Of a stretch of 64,000 nt of DNA, positions 8,138 to 17,672 are shown piece by piece. Within the stretch, counting starts at the first letter, position 1. Each line of letters starts with the position of its first letter. The DNA comes from Gilvimarinus sp. 2_MG-2023. Its GTDB lineage: Bacteria; Pseudomonadota; Gammaproteobacteria; Pseudomonadales; Cellvibrionaceae. The position numbers were made by a program, and so were the translations under genes. The stretch lies in contig NZ_JAUOQM010000048.1 in assembly GCF_030547685.1 (NCBI RefSeq), positions 348,998-412,997 of the forward strand, written 5' to 3'. A model generated the notes under the pieces. That model did not search any database. It was not told the DNA's origin and saw only the letters and a program-made list of their open reading frames with translations.

Positions 8138-8214
8138 GCCCCGGTAGCTCAGCTGGATAGAGCAGCCGCCTCCTAAGCGGCAGGTCGGACGTTCGAATCG
8201 TCTCCGGGGCGCCA
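8138..8214 (+). tRNA. tRNA-Arg (anticodon CCU)
   Basis: A 77-base cloverleaf that includes the encoded CCA. The acceptor arms GCCCCGG and CCGGGGC pair perfectly. The D arm is GCTC...GAGC. The anticodon stem GCCGC/GCGGC carries the loop CTCCTAA with anticodon CCT, reading AGG. The T loop is TTCGAAT. It lies alone between flgN and rsmE; no integrase or duplicated 3' end is visible nearby. Confidence 0.97.
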
Positions 8215-8245
8215 ACTTACCCACCCTGCCCTCTGTCCTTAAACT

Positions 8246-8971
8246 ATGAATTTAATCTTGTTATTCCCCAGTGATTTCAGCCGCGACAATACCGTCACAC
8301 TGCGCGATGAACGCCGGGTTCGGCATATTACTCAGGTTCAGCGCATCAGCGCCGGGGACACTTTAAAAGTTGGCTTAATCAATGGTCAAACGGGTGTTGG
8401 GCAGGTCATTGAGCTGGGTTCCGACTCGGTGACCATGTCGGTGTCGCTCACCCAAGAGCCGCCAGCGGCGTCGAACATCAGTATTATTTTAGCGTTGCCC
8501 CGCCCTCCTATGCTGAAACGTATCTTGCAAACCATCAGTACGCTTGGGGTAAAAGAGCTGATATTGCTGCAAAGTGCCCGTGTGGATAAAAGTTATTGGC
8601 AGACACCTCAATTGCGCGAAAACAAAGTAAGGGAAGAGTTGATATTGGGGTTAGAGCAGGCCCGGGATACCCGGATGCCGGCTATCCATCAAGCGAAGCG
8701 CTTTCGCCCTTTTATTGAAGACGAACTGCAAGACTTTCTCGGTGAGCGCCAAGGTTTTATTGCCCACCCCTATGCCCGGCAGCACAGCCCCCATAATGTC
8801 AGCGACTCCAGTGTGATTGCAATTGGCCCCGAGGGCGGTTTTTTGGATAAAGAAATTGATGCCTTTGAGCAGCGCGGCTTTACCGGAATCTCACTAGGCC
8901 CGCGTATTTTACGGGTCGAGACGGCGGTCACCTATTTGCTCGGGCGCTTTTCGAGCAATGCAATAAACTGA
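8246..8971 (+). CDS. rsmE: 16S rRNA (uracil-1498-N3) methyltransferase RsmE
   Basis: Methylates N3 of U1498 in 16S rRNA with S-adenosylmethionine, on assembled 30S subunits. An N-terminal PUA-like domain (about 1-70, with H-I-x-Q-V-x-R) precedes a SPOUT domain with the trefoil-knot motifs I-G-P-E-G-G-F near 193 and L-G-x-R-I-L-R-V-E-T-A near 217. The 241 residues match the family. The last 40 bases overlap, tail to tail, the 3' end of the GGDEF-EAL gene on the other strand. Confidence 0.95.
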   Translation: MNLILLFPSDFSRDNTVTLRDERRVRHITQVQRISAGDTLKVGLINGQTGVGQVIELGSDSVTMSVSLTQEPPAASNISIILALPRPPMLKRILQTISTLGVKELILLQSARVDKSYWQTPQLRENKVREELILGLEQARDTRMPAIHQAKRFRPFIEDELQDFLGERQGFIAHPYARQHSPHNVSDSSVIAIGPEGGFLDKEIDAFEQRGFTGISLGPRILRVETAVTYLLGRFSSNAIN

Positions 8972-11379
8972 TCCGCCGGCACCGGTGGGCTAAAGTAAAA
9001 GCCTTGGTAATAATGGCAACCATAGGACTTTATGATATCCAGCTGGGCACTGTTTTCCACCCCTTCAGCCACAAGGCCTAAGCCCAACAATCGCCCCATG
9101 GTCACAATAGTTTCCACCAAAACCCGATCATTGCGATCATCAATAATGTCGCGAATAAAGCTTTTATCAATTTTAAGAGTGGTAACTGGCAGCCGTTTTA
9201 AATAACTGATGGATGAGTACCCGGTGCCAAAATCATCCAGTGAAAAGCTGATACCATTTTGCGTTAGCAGGGTAATGGTTTCAATCGCTTCTTCTATTTG
9301 CTGAATGACTATCCCTTCGGTAATTTCCATATCGAGGGTTTGATCAGGCAAATTGTATTGCTCTATTGTTTTGATAACATCGGAGGCAAAACTGTCGCGA
9401 CGAAACTGCCGCGGACTGATATTTAAACTCAGCTGCATTCCTTTGTGCCACAAGCCCGCCTTACTCCATTTTTGCACAACGTCGCAGGCTTGCTCTAACA
9501 CCCATTGGCCGACCTCAATAATCAACCCAGATGTCTCTAACACCGGAATAAATTCAAACGGTGAAATTATGCCTTGCTCGGGGTGAAACCAACGCAACAG
9601 AGCTTCGGCACCGACAATTGCACCGCTTTGCACATCTACCTTGGGCTGAAAATATAATACAAACTGCTCTTCCTCAAGCGCCCGGTGCAGCTCACCCTCC
9701 ATCACTAACTGCCGACTGACTTTATCGGCCATATCTTCGTTAAAAAATTCAATCGCGTCGCGCCCTTTTTCTTTCACCTGATACATAGCGGTATCGGCGT
9801 AGCGCAGGAGCTCATGCACAACATTATTTTTCTCGGGATAAACGACAACCCCAACACTGCAAGTGATACGCAGCTCCATATCCTCATGAATAAACGCTTG
9901 CGAGATTAATGCCCGAATTTTCTCGCCCACCTCACCCGCTTTTAAGGCTGCCACTTCCTGGTTATGGTCGAGCACCGTCAACACCACCACAAATTCATCG
10001 CCACTAAGGCGCGCAACCAAGTCCTCTTCTCGCACAGCACTTTGCAAACGCGACGACACCTCTTGCAACACTGAATCGCCCACCGGGTGCCCCAGAGAGT
10101 CGTTAATATTTTTAAACTTATCCAAATCGATAAACAGCACAGCGCCAAAATAGCCATGCCTTACGGCTCGTCTCGCTTCGTGCTCTAAACGCTCAACCAA
10201 CTGCAGCCTATTGGGCAAACCGGTCAGCGCATCGTGATGCGCCATATGCTCCATTTTAGCCTGAGCCAGTTTTCTTTCCGTGACATCCATAGACACCACA
10301 AGACAAACCACTTCCTCATAATACTGCAGTGGCATCATATGAGTTTGCAGATATAACTGCTCACCGCTGGCGCTGACAAAGCTTTCTTCCGCGACGTCGA
10401 TTTCTTCGCCGTTATTAATAACCCGGGCATCGCCTCTGATAACAGTGTCGACATCGAGCACAGAGGATTTTAATAGATCGCTGATATGCACATTGCGCAT
10501 ATCCTCGGGGGTGTGACCCAACATTTCAGCTAGGGCTTTATTGGCGAACAGATAGTAGCCATCGGCATTTCGCGCGCCGATGAAGACAGGCAAGCTATCG
10601 ACAATCTGACGTAAATGTTCTTCACTGGTTCTAAGTGCCTGTTCAATTACACGACGTTTGGCAAGTGACAGCTCAATCACATCGAGAATTTGATTACTGC
10701 TGTTTATCACTGTGCCAAGCTCATCGGCTTTATGCGACTTTAAGGTCGTCAACCGCTTAGCTCCAGGCCGATCAGGATCAATTTCGTTAATTTCATGAGA
10801 AAGCTGCACCAATGGCTTGGTTAGCTTAAAATAGAAAGCGACAAACAACAGCACAACGAGAATAAGGCTACGAAAGCTACTGACAAAAAAGTTTATTTCC
10901 GAGCGGCGATAAAAATTTTCCAATGCCCGGTCTCTGTCGACCGTAAAACTGATTTTTCCGGCCACCATTTGCTCGTAGCCGGCCACGATTAAATCAGAGG
11001 AATAAGAGGCATCATCATGGGTGAAGAGCCCTCCCATCCAAGTAACATCCGACTCTGTTAGAGCCTTGTCAGCTTGGGCTAAAACGTTGCCGCGCTCATC
11101 CCAAATAGCTACCTGATAGATAAAGTCATAGGTTAACAGGCCATTTACAACCTCATTGGCCAAATCAGCGTCTAGTGTATGTACGGCTCTAGCGGCGGGA
11201 GGTGTGGCTACTTCTGCCACCCGGTATATTAATTGATCTAATTCTTTGGATTGAGCAAGATAATCAATGTACACCTGTATCGCACTGATAAAAAAGCTGA
11301 GCAATATCGCTAAAATAATGCCGATTTTAGCTAATTGAAAAGAGATGCCCTGAAAAAAAGACGGCTTTTTTTGTCTCAT
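8932..11379 (-). CDS. Membrane PAS-GGDEF-EAL cyclic-di-GMP signalling protein
   Basis: Predicted c-di-GMP turnover enzyme at the inner membrane. Order: TM1 (about 17-38), a periplasmic sensor segment (40-165), TM2 (168-188), a HAMP-like linker (185-235), PAS (250-370), GGDEF (378-545) and EAL (560-805). The cyclase signature is S459-G-D-E-F463 instead of GGDEF, with an intact allosteric I-site R450-x-x-D453 five residues before it. The EAL domain keeps its key motifs: E592-A-L, the N of N-I-S-P, E-I-T-E-G, D-D-F-G-T-G, K-I-D-K and A-E-G-V-E. So phosphodiesterase activity is well supported and cyclase activity is uncertain. Its 3' end overlaps rsmE by 40 bases. Confidence 0.9.
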   Translation of the reverse strand: MRQKKPSFFQGISFQLAKIGIILAILLSFFISAIQVYIDYLAQSKELDQLIYRVAEVATPPAARAVHTLDADLANEVVNGLLTYDFIYQVAIWDERGNVLAQADKALTESDVTWMGGLFTHDDASYSSDLIVAGYEQMVAGKISFTVDRDRALENFYRRSEINFFVSSFRSLILVVLLFVAFYFKLTKPLVQLSHEINEIDPDRPGAKRLTTLKSHKADELGTVINSSNQILDVIELSLAKRRVIEQALRTSEEHLRQIVDSLPVFIGARNADGYYLFANKALAEMLGHTPEDMRNVHISDLLKSSVLDVDTVIRGDARVINNGEEIDVAEESFVSASGEQLYLQTHMMPLQYYEEVVCLVVSMDVTERKLAQAKMEHMAHHDALTGLPNRLQLVERLEHEARRAVRHGYFGAVLFIDLDKFKNINDSLGHPVGDSVLQEVSSRLQSAVREEDLVARLSGDEFVVVLTVLDHNQEVAALKAGEVGEKIRALISQAFIHEDMELRITCSVGVVVYPEKNNVVHELLRYADTAMYQVKEKGRDAIEFFNEDMADKVSRQLVMEGELHRALEEEQFVLYFQPKVDVQSGAIVGAEALLRWFHPEQGIISPFEFIPVLETSGLIIEVGQWVLEQACDVVQKWSKAGLWHKGMQLSLNISPRQFRRDSFASDVIKTIEQYNLPDQTLDMEITEGIVIQQIEEAIETITLLTQNGISFSLDDFGTGYSSISYLKRLPVTTLKIDKSFIRDIIDDRNDRVLVETIVTMGRLLGLGLVAEGVENSAQLDIIKSYGCHYYQGFYFSPPVPADQFIALLEKRPSK

Positions 11380-11522
11380 TATTGCGTGTAATCCAGTGCC
11401 GGTGGCTGAATAAATGGGGTTAGTGATTCATGTGGTGATGCAATTCAACGGGGCACTCCGACAGCCCAAACTCTCCACCTCGCGCTGACATGTACGGCTG
11501 GGGCAATCCATTGCGCGATCAT

Positions 11523-11553
11523 TAACTCACCGATGCCATACCGTGGTGAGTTA
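11523..11553. repeat. Inverted repeat between ttcA and the GGDEF-EAL gene
   Basis: Perfect 9-bp arms TAACTCACC / GGTGAGTTA with a 13-base loop, inside the 284-base gap 11380-11663. There is no U-tract on the minus strand, so it is not a classic terminator of ttcA. Nothing else in this gap was recognisable. Confidence 0.4.
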
Positions 11554-11663
11554 GCGACTGCCTAGAGAAGGCGAACTTAATCCAAGTTTCAACCTAAACC
11601 CCAGCAAACGCAGACATTAAAGACAGTATAGTGCAAGTTCGCCAACCTAGCAGCGACAAGATA

Positions 11664-12545
11664 TTACTGAACTTGAACGGCGTTGATAAATTGATTCTCA
11701 CCCGGCTCAAGCTCACTGCCGGACACTGGGGTTAAGCCGGCAAAATCAAATAGCTGACGGTCCGCCAGTTGCGACGGGGCAACGCTGCCAATAGCCGAAA
11801 ATATGGTTTCCAGACGACCGGGGTGCGATTTTTCCCAGCCCTGCAGCATATCCTTAATTACCTGACGCTGTAGATTTTCCTGTGAGCCACATAAATTACA
11901 AGGAATAATGGGGAACTGTTTAATCTCAGCATATTGCTCCAAATCCCGCTCTTTACAGTAAGCTAGCGGACGAATCAAAATATTTTGACCGTTGTCAGCT
12001 AATAATTTGGGCGGCATGGCTTTCAGCTTGCCACCGTAGAACATATTGAGAAATAATGTCTCAATTATGTCATCGCGATGATGCCCCATAGCAATTTTGG
12101 TCGCCCCAATTTCATCAGCAAAACCGTATAGAGTCCCCCGGCGCAGTCTCGAACAAAGCCCACAGGTGGTTTTACCTTCAGGAACAATCTCTTTCACGAT
12201 GCTGTAAGTGTCTTTTTCCACAATATGGTAAGGAACACCCAGTGACTCTAAATATTGCGGCAGTACATGCTCGGGGAATCCGGGTTGTTTTTGATCCATA
12301 TTGACAGCAACAAGCTCGAAATTGATTGGGGCCGTTTTTTGTAGCCCTAATAGAATATCGAGCATGGCATATGAATCTTTACCACCCGACAAACACACCA
12401 TGACACGATCGCCTTCGCTGATCATTTCAAAATCAGCAATAGCACTACCCACCTGACGACGCAGTCGCTTTTGCAATTTATTAAACTCTAAACGCTCTTT
12501 GCGATCCAGTTCCGCCACTGAAGTCTCAGATACAGCCTTACTCAT
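11664..12545 (-). CDS. ttcA: tRNA 2-thiocytidine(32) synthetase TtcA
   Basis: Fe-S dependent ATP-using enzyme that converts cytidine 32 of certain tRNAs to 2-thiocytidine. The PP-loop S-G-G-K-D-S is at residues 53-58. The cluster ligands appear as C128-x-x-C131 and C216-x-x-C219, of which the family uses three or four. The 293 residues are normal. The ATG overlaps the end of a small upstream gene by 8 bases, which suggests translational coupling. Confidence 0.95.
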   Translation of the reverse strand: MSKAVSETSVAELDRKERLEFNKLQKRLRRQVGSAIADFEMISEGDRVMVCLSGGKDSYAMLDILLGLQKTAPINFELVAVNMDQKQPGFPEHVLPQYLESLGVPYHIVEKDTYSIVKEIVPEGKTTCGLCSRLRRGTLYGFADEIGATKIAMGHHRDDIIETLFLNMFYGGKLKAMPPKLLADNGQNILIRPLAYCKERDLEQYAEIKQFPIIPCNLCGSQENLQRQVIKDMLQGWEKSHPGRLETIFSAIGSVAPSQLADRQLFDFAGLTPVSGSELEPGENQFINAVQVQ

Positions 12546-12723
12546 ACCCTATATTTACCCATTGATTCATATATTCCGCCATTGTACGGTTTTTGCCCAA
12601 GCGATGGAATCCAATTTGCCGCTTGGCGGCAATGCCGTGCCGCTTAGTAACGTAATCACACTCCGCGCTTGAGCCCCAACAGCAGCAATCCCGTATCGCG
12701 CCTACTTTGGACATTAATGGCAT
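12538..12723 (-). CDS. Small Cys-containing protein of unknown function, coupled to ttcA
   Basis: A 61-residue reading frame that ends 8 bases inside ttcA, an overlap typical of coupled genes, and fills the otherwise empty stretch between ttcA and the PilZ gene. It has a Cys triplet at 13-15 and another Cys at 22, a basic middle, and a C-terminal block [13 protein letters not shown] that looks like real protein (aromatic, amphipathic). No strong Shine-Dalgarno precedes either ATG (12723 or 12714). I do not recognise the family; it could be a non-coding leader. Confidence 0.45.
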   Translation of the reverse strand: MPLMSKVGAIRDCCCWGSSAECDYVTKRHGIAAKRQIGFHRLGKNRTMAEYMNQWVNIGYE

Positions 12724-12794
12724 GGCGCTTGCTCTAGCACTGGTGTGGACTCAATGAGTCACAGTATTGCACGGTAATGTTTGAGGAAAGCGGT

Positions 12795-13598
12795 ATGTCT
12801 CTGTTGGAACGAATTCTGGGTAAACTGTCTGATCGAGGAACCTCGCACGAGGCCGAGATTACTGCATCACAAAACAAGTCAGCCTCTTTCAAAACTGAAA
12901 GCTCATCCCATGAACTGCTATTAAGTCTCTGCCGCTCCCGCCAGCTGCTTGAGGTTCTAATAGACAATCGCGGCACCAGTTTTCAAAGTATGATATTGGC
13001 CGTGGACACCGAGCGGGGCATGCTTTGGCTCGATCAGTTAACCCCGTCAACTCTGGCATTAATGGAGGGGCAGAGCCTAACCCTGCGACATCAGAGGCAC
13101 AGCGAGGTACTCACACTGAGACTTCCGGTCATTAGCGACCAAAGTCAAAGCCGCAACGCTATTGCAGTTCTACTGCCCTCCAAGGTCGAATACCGACCAC
13201 GGCGCAGCTGGCTTCGATATGAGCCCGGTTACGACTCACTGAAAGCCACCATCAGAACAATAGGCAACGCCCCCACCGAAGCTAATATCGTGAATATATC
13301 GGGGGGCGGAATGAGATTACGCCTAAAAGGTAATCAATTGCATTCTTATCGGCGCGACGCACACCTGCCCTTGTGCCAGGTACGCCTGAGCCACCAGATA
13401 CAGGTTAACTGTCAGGCCAAGGTAAAATCTGTACGCTTAGTTAGGGAACCCTTCAGGCACACACAAGTGAGTCTTGAGTTTACCGACATGACCCCGAGCG
13501 CTCGAATTCAACTGAATAACCAACTGTCTAATTTACTTAACATTACTGACGCGAATCAAACTTTAGACGCCAAAAACGAACTACAATTAGTGGGTTAA
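12795..13598 (+). CDS. PilZ-domain flagellar regulator (YcgR/FlgZ-like)
   Basis: Predicted c-di-GMP receptor acting as a brake on flagellar motility. The N-terminal YcgR-type domain (about 30-125) is followed by a PilZ domain (about 130-250). That domain has both c-di-GMP contacts: an RxxxR element in R-R-S-W-L-R and the N-I-S-G-G-G-M-R-L motif. I chose the ATG at 12795 (267 residues) because GAGGAAAG precedes it; an ATG six codons upstream has no ribosome site. The Aer-type receptor starts 28 bases downstream, so the two form an operon. In Pseudomonas flgZ also lies next to flgM-flgN. Confidence 0.85.
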   Translation: MSLLERILGKLSDRGTSHEAEITASQNKSASFKTESSSHELLLSLCRSRQLLEVLIDNRGTSFQSMILAVDTERGMLWLDQLTPSTLALMEGQSLTLRHQRHSEVLTLRLPVISDQSQSRNAIAVLLPSKVEYRPRRSWLRYEPGYDSLKATIRTIGNAPTEANIVNISGGGMRLRLKGNQLHSYRRDAHLPLCQVRLSHQIQVNCQAKVKSVRLVREPFRHTQVSLEFTDMTPSARIQLNNQLSNLLNITDANQTLDAKNELQLVG

Positions 13599-13626
13599 CC
13601 CCACAAGAGACAGACAAGGATTTTTC

Positions 13627-15198
13627 ATGCGAAATAATGGCTCGGTCACCAACAAAGAGGTACCTGTCAAAGCGGGCGATGAAATCGTATCCTCTACTGA
13701 CTTGGCAGGCACTATCCGCTTTTGCAATGATACTTTCTGTGAAATAGCAGGCTATGAGCGCGACGAACTGATCAATCAGCCCCACAATATTCTGCGCCAC
13801 CCAGACATGCCTAAAGATGCATTTGCCATGCTATGGGGGGCACTCAAGAAAGGTAATGCCTGGATGGGTATTATCAAAAATCGCTGTAAAAATGGCGATC
13901 ATTACTGGGTAGATGCCTATGTAACTCCGGTCGCCGAGCACGGTAAAATAGTGGGTTATGAGTCGGTTCGGGTGAAATCTGACCCAATATGGATACAGCG
14001 AGCTGAAATGGTCTATGCTCGATTACAAGCGGGCAAAGGTCTATGCTCCCCCCTGTTAAAGCTTTGGCAGAAATTTGGCCTATCTTTATTATCAGGCGTT
14101 TTTAGTTTTATATTAATATCTGTATTTTTAGCGATCAATGAAAGCACAGGTCCAGGGCAATACTTAGGGGCGGCTTTGATTGGTATTGTTTTAGCTTTTC
14201 TCGCACAAACCACCCGCAAGTTGCTAATTTCAGACGCTCTCATCGAAGCGAGAAAAATTCATCACGACCCTATTGCAGCCTTTATATATACTGGCCGTAG
14301 CGACGAAATAGGTGAAATACGCCTAGCACAACTCGCGCAGAAATCTCGTATCCGCACAGCCTTGGGCCGGTTTCAAGAGTCAGCCGACGAACTGAGACAG
14401 CACGCCGAGCTATCACAGCAGCAAGCTCAACGAACTTTCACCCATATTACCGAACAGCAGCAACAAACCTCTGGTGTGGCACACGCCATGGGGCAAATGA
14501 GCATCGCCGTACAGGAGGTCGCCTCGGGCGCCACACAAACCTCGGGCGCCACTGGCGAGGCCTTAAGTGAGGTGGAAAAAGGCAATCAAGTAATCCGCTC
14601 AGCCGGGGTCGCCATTGACGACCTATCGCAAACGGTGGGCGACTTAGGGGCCGTCCTCAACCGGTTAACCGAAGGCAGTGTGAAAATTGCATCGGTCGTA
14701 GACGTTATTAAAGGTGTCGCCGAGCAAACCAACTTACTGGCCCTCAATGCCGCTATTGAAGCGGCTCGCGCCGGTGAGCAGGGGCGCGGTTTTGCGGTGG
14801 TGGCCGATGAAGTTCGCACTCTGGCCCAGCGCACCCAGGAGTCCACCGAAGATATTCAAAGTATTATCAGCGAATTGACCGATGCAACTGGGCTGGCGGG
14901 AAAGAACATGACCGACTGCCAAAACTTAGTGGAACGCAGTGTTAACGAAATGGGCAATGTCAGTCAGGCCCTGTCCGCCATATCCTCTGCGGTGACCACT
15001 ATTGACCAGATGTCTCATCAAATAGCCGCAGCGGCCGAAGAGCAGTCGGCCACGGCGGTGGATATCGAGCAAAACACACAGTCGATCACCTCTCTGGCCG
15101 AGCAAGTCCAGGGACAGGTGGATGAAACTAACCGTTTGAACTCTGAAATGGCATTGCTATCACAAGGGCAAAGCGAACTGGTTCGGCGCTTTAGCTAA
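13627..15198 (+). CDS. aer: Aer-type energy-taxis methyl-accepting receptor
   Basis: Chemoreceptor that senses redox or energy state through FAD in an N-terminal PAS domain. The PAS domain (about 18-115) keeps the residues shown to matter for FAD binding in E. coli Aer, at the same numbers: R57, H58, D60 and W79. A membrane hairpin follows (about 150-200) with almost no periplasmic part. Then come a HAMP-like linker and the signalling domain, with the kinase-control tip [16 protein letters not shown] near 365-385. The start has AAGGA upstream. It is cotranscribed with the PilZ gene, and a strong terminator follows. Confidence 0.93.
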   Translation: MRNNGSVTNKEVPVKAGDEIVSSTDLAGTIRFCNDTFCEIAGYERDELINQPHNILRHPDMPKDAFAMLWGALKKGNAWMGIIKNRCKNGDHYWVDAYVTPVAEHGKIVGYESVRVKSDPIWIQRAEMVYARLQAGKGLCSPLLKLWQKFGLSLLSGVFSFILISVFLAINESTGPGQYLGAALIGIVLAFLAQTTRKLLISDALIEARKIHHDPIAAFIYTGRSDEIGEIRLAQLAQKSRIRTALGRFQESADELRQHAELSQQQAQRTFTHITEQQQQTSGVAHAMGQMSIAVQEVASGATQTSGATGEALSEVEKGNQVIRSAGVAIDDLSQTVGDLGAVLNRLTEGSVKIASVVDVIKGVAEQTNLLALNAAIEAARAGEQGRGFAVVADEVRTLAQRTQESTEDIQSIISELTDATGLAGKNMTDCQNLVERSVNEMGNVSQALSAISSAVTTIDQMSHQIAAAAEEQSATAVDIEQNTQSITSLAEQVQGQVDETNRLNSEMALLSQGQSELVRRFS

Positions 15199-15224
15199 CA
15201 GAACTCAGCCCTTACGGACTGGAC

Positions 15225-15258
15225 AAGCGCCGCTAAAAGCCTTAGCTTGGCGCTTTTT
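15225..15258 (+). terminator. Intrinsic terminator after the aer gene
   Basis: Stem AAGCGCC-GCTAA with loop AAGCC and returning arm TTAGC-TT-GGCGCTT, followed by TTT. It sits 26 bases after the aer stop and immediately before bioA. Confidence 0.85.
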
Positions 15259-15274
15259 CCAGTTATGAGGCCGT

Positions 15275-16573
15275 ATGAGTACCAACAGTGACAACCTAGT
15301 AAAGCGGGACCGGGCGCACGTCTGGCATCCATACTCTTCATTTACCGCCACCTCTCCTACCTACCCCGTAGCCAGTGCTAAGGGCGCTACCCTTACCCTG
15401 ACCGATGGGCGCCAACTAATCGATGGCATGTCATCCTGGTGGAGTGTCTTACACGGGTACAACCACCCCGAACTTAACCAAGCACTGCTAACGCAAAGCC
15501 AAGCCATGAGCCATGTCATGTTCGGCGGGCTGACCCATGAGCCCGCGGTTAGCCTTTGCGAAAAGCTGGTTAGCTTAAGTCCGAATGGGTTAAACAAAGT
15601 ATTTTTATCCGACTCGGGCTCAGTCAGTGTGGAAGTGGCCATGAAAATGGCCCTGCAGTATTGGCACTCGCAAAATTTGCCCGAAAAACATCGCTTTATT
15701 GCATTAAAAAACGGTTACCACGGCGACACCTTTGGCGCTATGAGCGTATGCGACCCAGTGACAGGTATGCATCATCTATTCAGCCAGAACCTTACCCCAC
15801 AACTATTCGCTGCCCGGCCCCAAAGCCGCTTTAACGATACCTTCAACCCGCACGATCTCGACAGTATTCGCCAGTTATTAACGAAGCATAATAACGAAGT
15901 GGCGGCCGTCATCTTAGAGCCCATTGTTCAGGGCGCGGGCGGCATGTGGATGTATTCGCCCCAATACTTGCGCGAAGTGCGCGCCCTGTGCGACCAATAC
16001 AATGTCTTGCTGATTGCCGACGAAATAGCCACAGGGTTTGGCCGGACGGGAAAGCTTTTTGCCTGTGAGCACGCCAACATTAGCCCCGATATCATGTGCC
16101 TGGGAAAAACACTCACCGGCGGCTATATGACCCTCGCCGCCACCCTGTGTAACGACAAGGTAAGCGATGGCATTTGCCACGGTGAGGCCGGCGTCTTTAT
16201 GCACGGCCCGACTTTTATGGGCAACCCCCTCGCCTGTGCCGTGGCCAGTGCCAGTATTGATTTGTTGTTAACCTCCGATTGGCAATCCAATATCCAACGC
16301 ATCGAGACCCAACTCAACCGCGAGCTGGCCGACTGCCGTACACTGAACTATGTGAAAGATGTGAGGGTGTTAGGGGGAATCGGTGTGGTTGAGCTGAGCT
16401 ACGCTCCGCCCATGAACGAAATACAACCGGCTCTGGTGGAGCAAGGTATCTGGGTCCGGCCATTTGGCAAGCTGGTTTACATCATGCCACCTTACATTAC
16501 CTCAGAGTCTGAGCTAACAGCACTTACAGGTGGCATCTATCGGGTTATCAGTGCCCTAACCGGCCCAGCATAA
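15275..16573 (+). CDS. bioA: Adenosylmethionine-8-amino-7-oxononanoate aminotransferase BioA
   Basis: PLP enzyme of biotin synthesis that transfers the amino group of S-adenosylmethionine to 7-keto-8-aminopelargonate, giving 7,8-diaminopelargonate. It is a class III aminotransferase of 432 residues with the substrate-site W-W-S-V-L-H-G-Y near 55-62, [11 protein letters not shown] at 249-259, the PLP-binding K278 in C-L-G-K-T-L-T-G-G, and G-P-T-F-M-G-N-P. The H-x-H-x-W region near the N-terminus also fits. It stands alone here; bioBFHCD are not in the window. It converges on trpS with a 5-base gap. Confidence 0.95.
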   Translation: MSTNSDNLVKRDRAHVWHPYSSFTATSPTYPVASAKGATLTLTDGRQLIDGMSSWWSVLHGYNHPELNQALLTQSQAMSHVMFGGLTHEPAVSLCEKLVSLSPNGLNKVFLSDSGSVSVEVAMKMALQYWHSQNLPEKHRFIALKNGYHGDTFGAMSVCDPVTGMHHLFSQNLTPQLFAARPQSRFNDTFNPHDLDSIRQLLTKHNNEVAAVILEPIVQGAGGMWMYSPQYLREVRALCDQYNVLLIADEIATGFGRTGKLFACEHANISPDIMCLGKTLTGGYMTLAATLCNDKVSDGICHGEAGVFMHGPTFMGNPLACAVASASIDLLLTSDWQSNIQRIETQLNRELADCRTLNYVKDVRVLGGIGVVELSYAPPMNEIQPALVEQGIWVRPFGKLVYIMPPYITSESELTALTGGIYRVISALTGPA

Positions 16574-16578
16574 GTCTT

Positions 16579-17586
16579 TTAAGAAAACTTTCGCAAGCCC
16601 ACAGCCTGACGCAGCTTTTCAATAAAAGGCGCACTTTCGGCCCGCGCCTTAACAGCGCCTTGCTGCAGGATGTCTTCTATGTCGGCGGGGCGTTCCATCA
16701 AATCGAAGTATTTTTCACGCGCCTCGCCGAGCTGACCATTGACCAACTCGAACAATTCGCGTTTTGCTTCACCCCAGGCAATACCGGCTTCGAATTTGGC
16801 CCGCATTTCAGCGGTTTGCTCAGCGCTGGCGAACGCCTCCCAAATCTGAAACACAGTGGAAGTATCCGGGTCTTTCGCCTCTCCGGGCTCAAGCAGGTTT
16901 GTTTTAATTTTGTTAATGTGTTTTTTGAGCTGTTTTTCCGTTAAAAATAATGGAATGGTGTTGTTGTAACTCTTACTCATTTTACGACCGTCCAGCCCCT
17001 GTAAAATAGAGCCTTTATCGTCTATCACCGCCTCTGGCATTTGAAAGTGATCGCCATAATGGTGGTTAAAACGCGCCGCAATATCGCGCGCCATTTCGAT
17101 GTGTTGTATTTGATCTTTCCCCACGGGGACTTTGTTCGCGTTGAACATCAGAATATCCGCCGCCATTAACACCGGATAGTTGTACAACCCCATAGTGACG
17201 CCGTAATCCGGATCTTCACCGGACTCTTCGTTCGCGGCAACCGCTGCTTTATAGGCGTGCGCTCGGTTCATCAGCCCTTTTGCCGCCATGCAGGTCAGCA
17301 ACCAGTTCAACTCGGGGATTTCAGGGATATCGGATTGACGATAAAACACCGCGTTGTCAGTATTCAGCCCCAGTGCGAGCCAGGTGGCCGCAATCTCTTT
17401 GCGCGACTGCTCGACACGCTCGGCATCCTGACACTTAATCAGAGCGTGATAGTCAGCCATAAAGTAGAAGGACTCTAACTCTGGCGATTTACTGACCTCA
17501 ATGGCCGGACGGATCGCCCCGACATAGTTGCCTAAATGGGGTGTGCCAGAGGTGGTAATACCAGTTAAAACGCGTTGTTTGCTCAT
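16579..17586 (-). CDS. trpS: Tryptophanyl-tRNA synthetase TrpS
   Basis: Class I aminoacyl-tRNA synthetase charging tRNA-Trp. The HIGH-type motif appears as T-P-H-L-G-N-Y at 15-21 and the KMSKS loop as G-R-K-M-S-K-S near 205. The 335 residues match bacterial TrpS. It runs against bioA with only 5 bases between the stops, leaving no room for separate terminators. Confidence 0.97.
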   Translation of the reverse strand: MSKQRVLTGITTSGTPHLGNYVGAIRPAIEVSKSPELESFYFMADYHALIKCQDAERVEQSRKEIAATWLALGLNTDNAVFYRQSDIPEIPELNWLLTCMAAKGLMNRAHAYKAAVAANEESGEDPDYGVTMGLYNYPVLMAADILMFNANKVPVGKDQIQHIEMARDIAARFNHHYGDHFQMPEAVIDDKGSILQGLDGRKMSKSYNNTIPLFLTEKQLKKHINKIKTNLLEPGEAKDPDTSTVFQIWEAFASAEQTAEMRAKFEAGIAWGEAKRELFELVNGQLGEAREKYFDLMERPADIEDILQQGAVKARAESAPFIEKLRQAVGLRKFS

Positions 17587-17672
17587 TGTCTATCCAAAAA
17601 AACAGGTGGTTTTAGTCGGTGGATATCATACAGGGTCAGCCCTCGGCTGTGTAGCGGTGAGACGAGCTTATA

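Noticed and set aside
8138-8214. tRNA-Arg as a possible integration site
   Set aside because: Such tRNAs are frequent targets, but no integrase, no repeated tRNA 3' end and no composition change are visible beside it.
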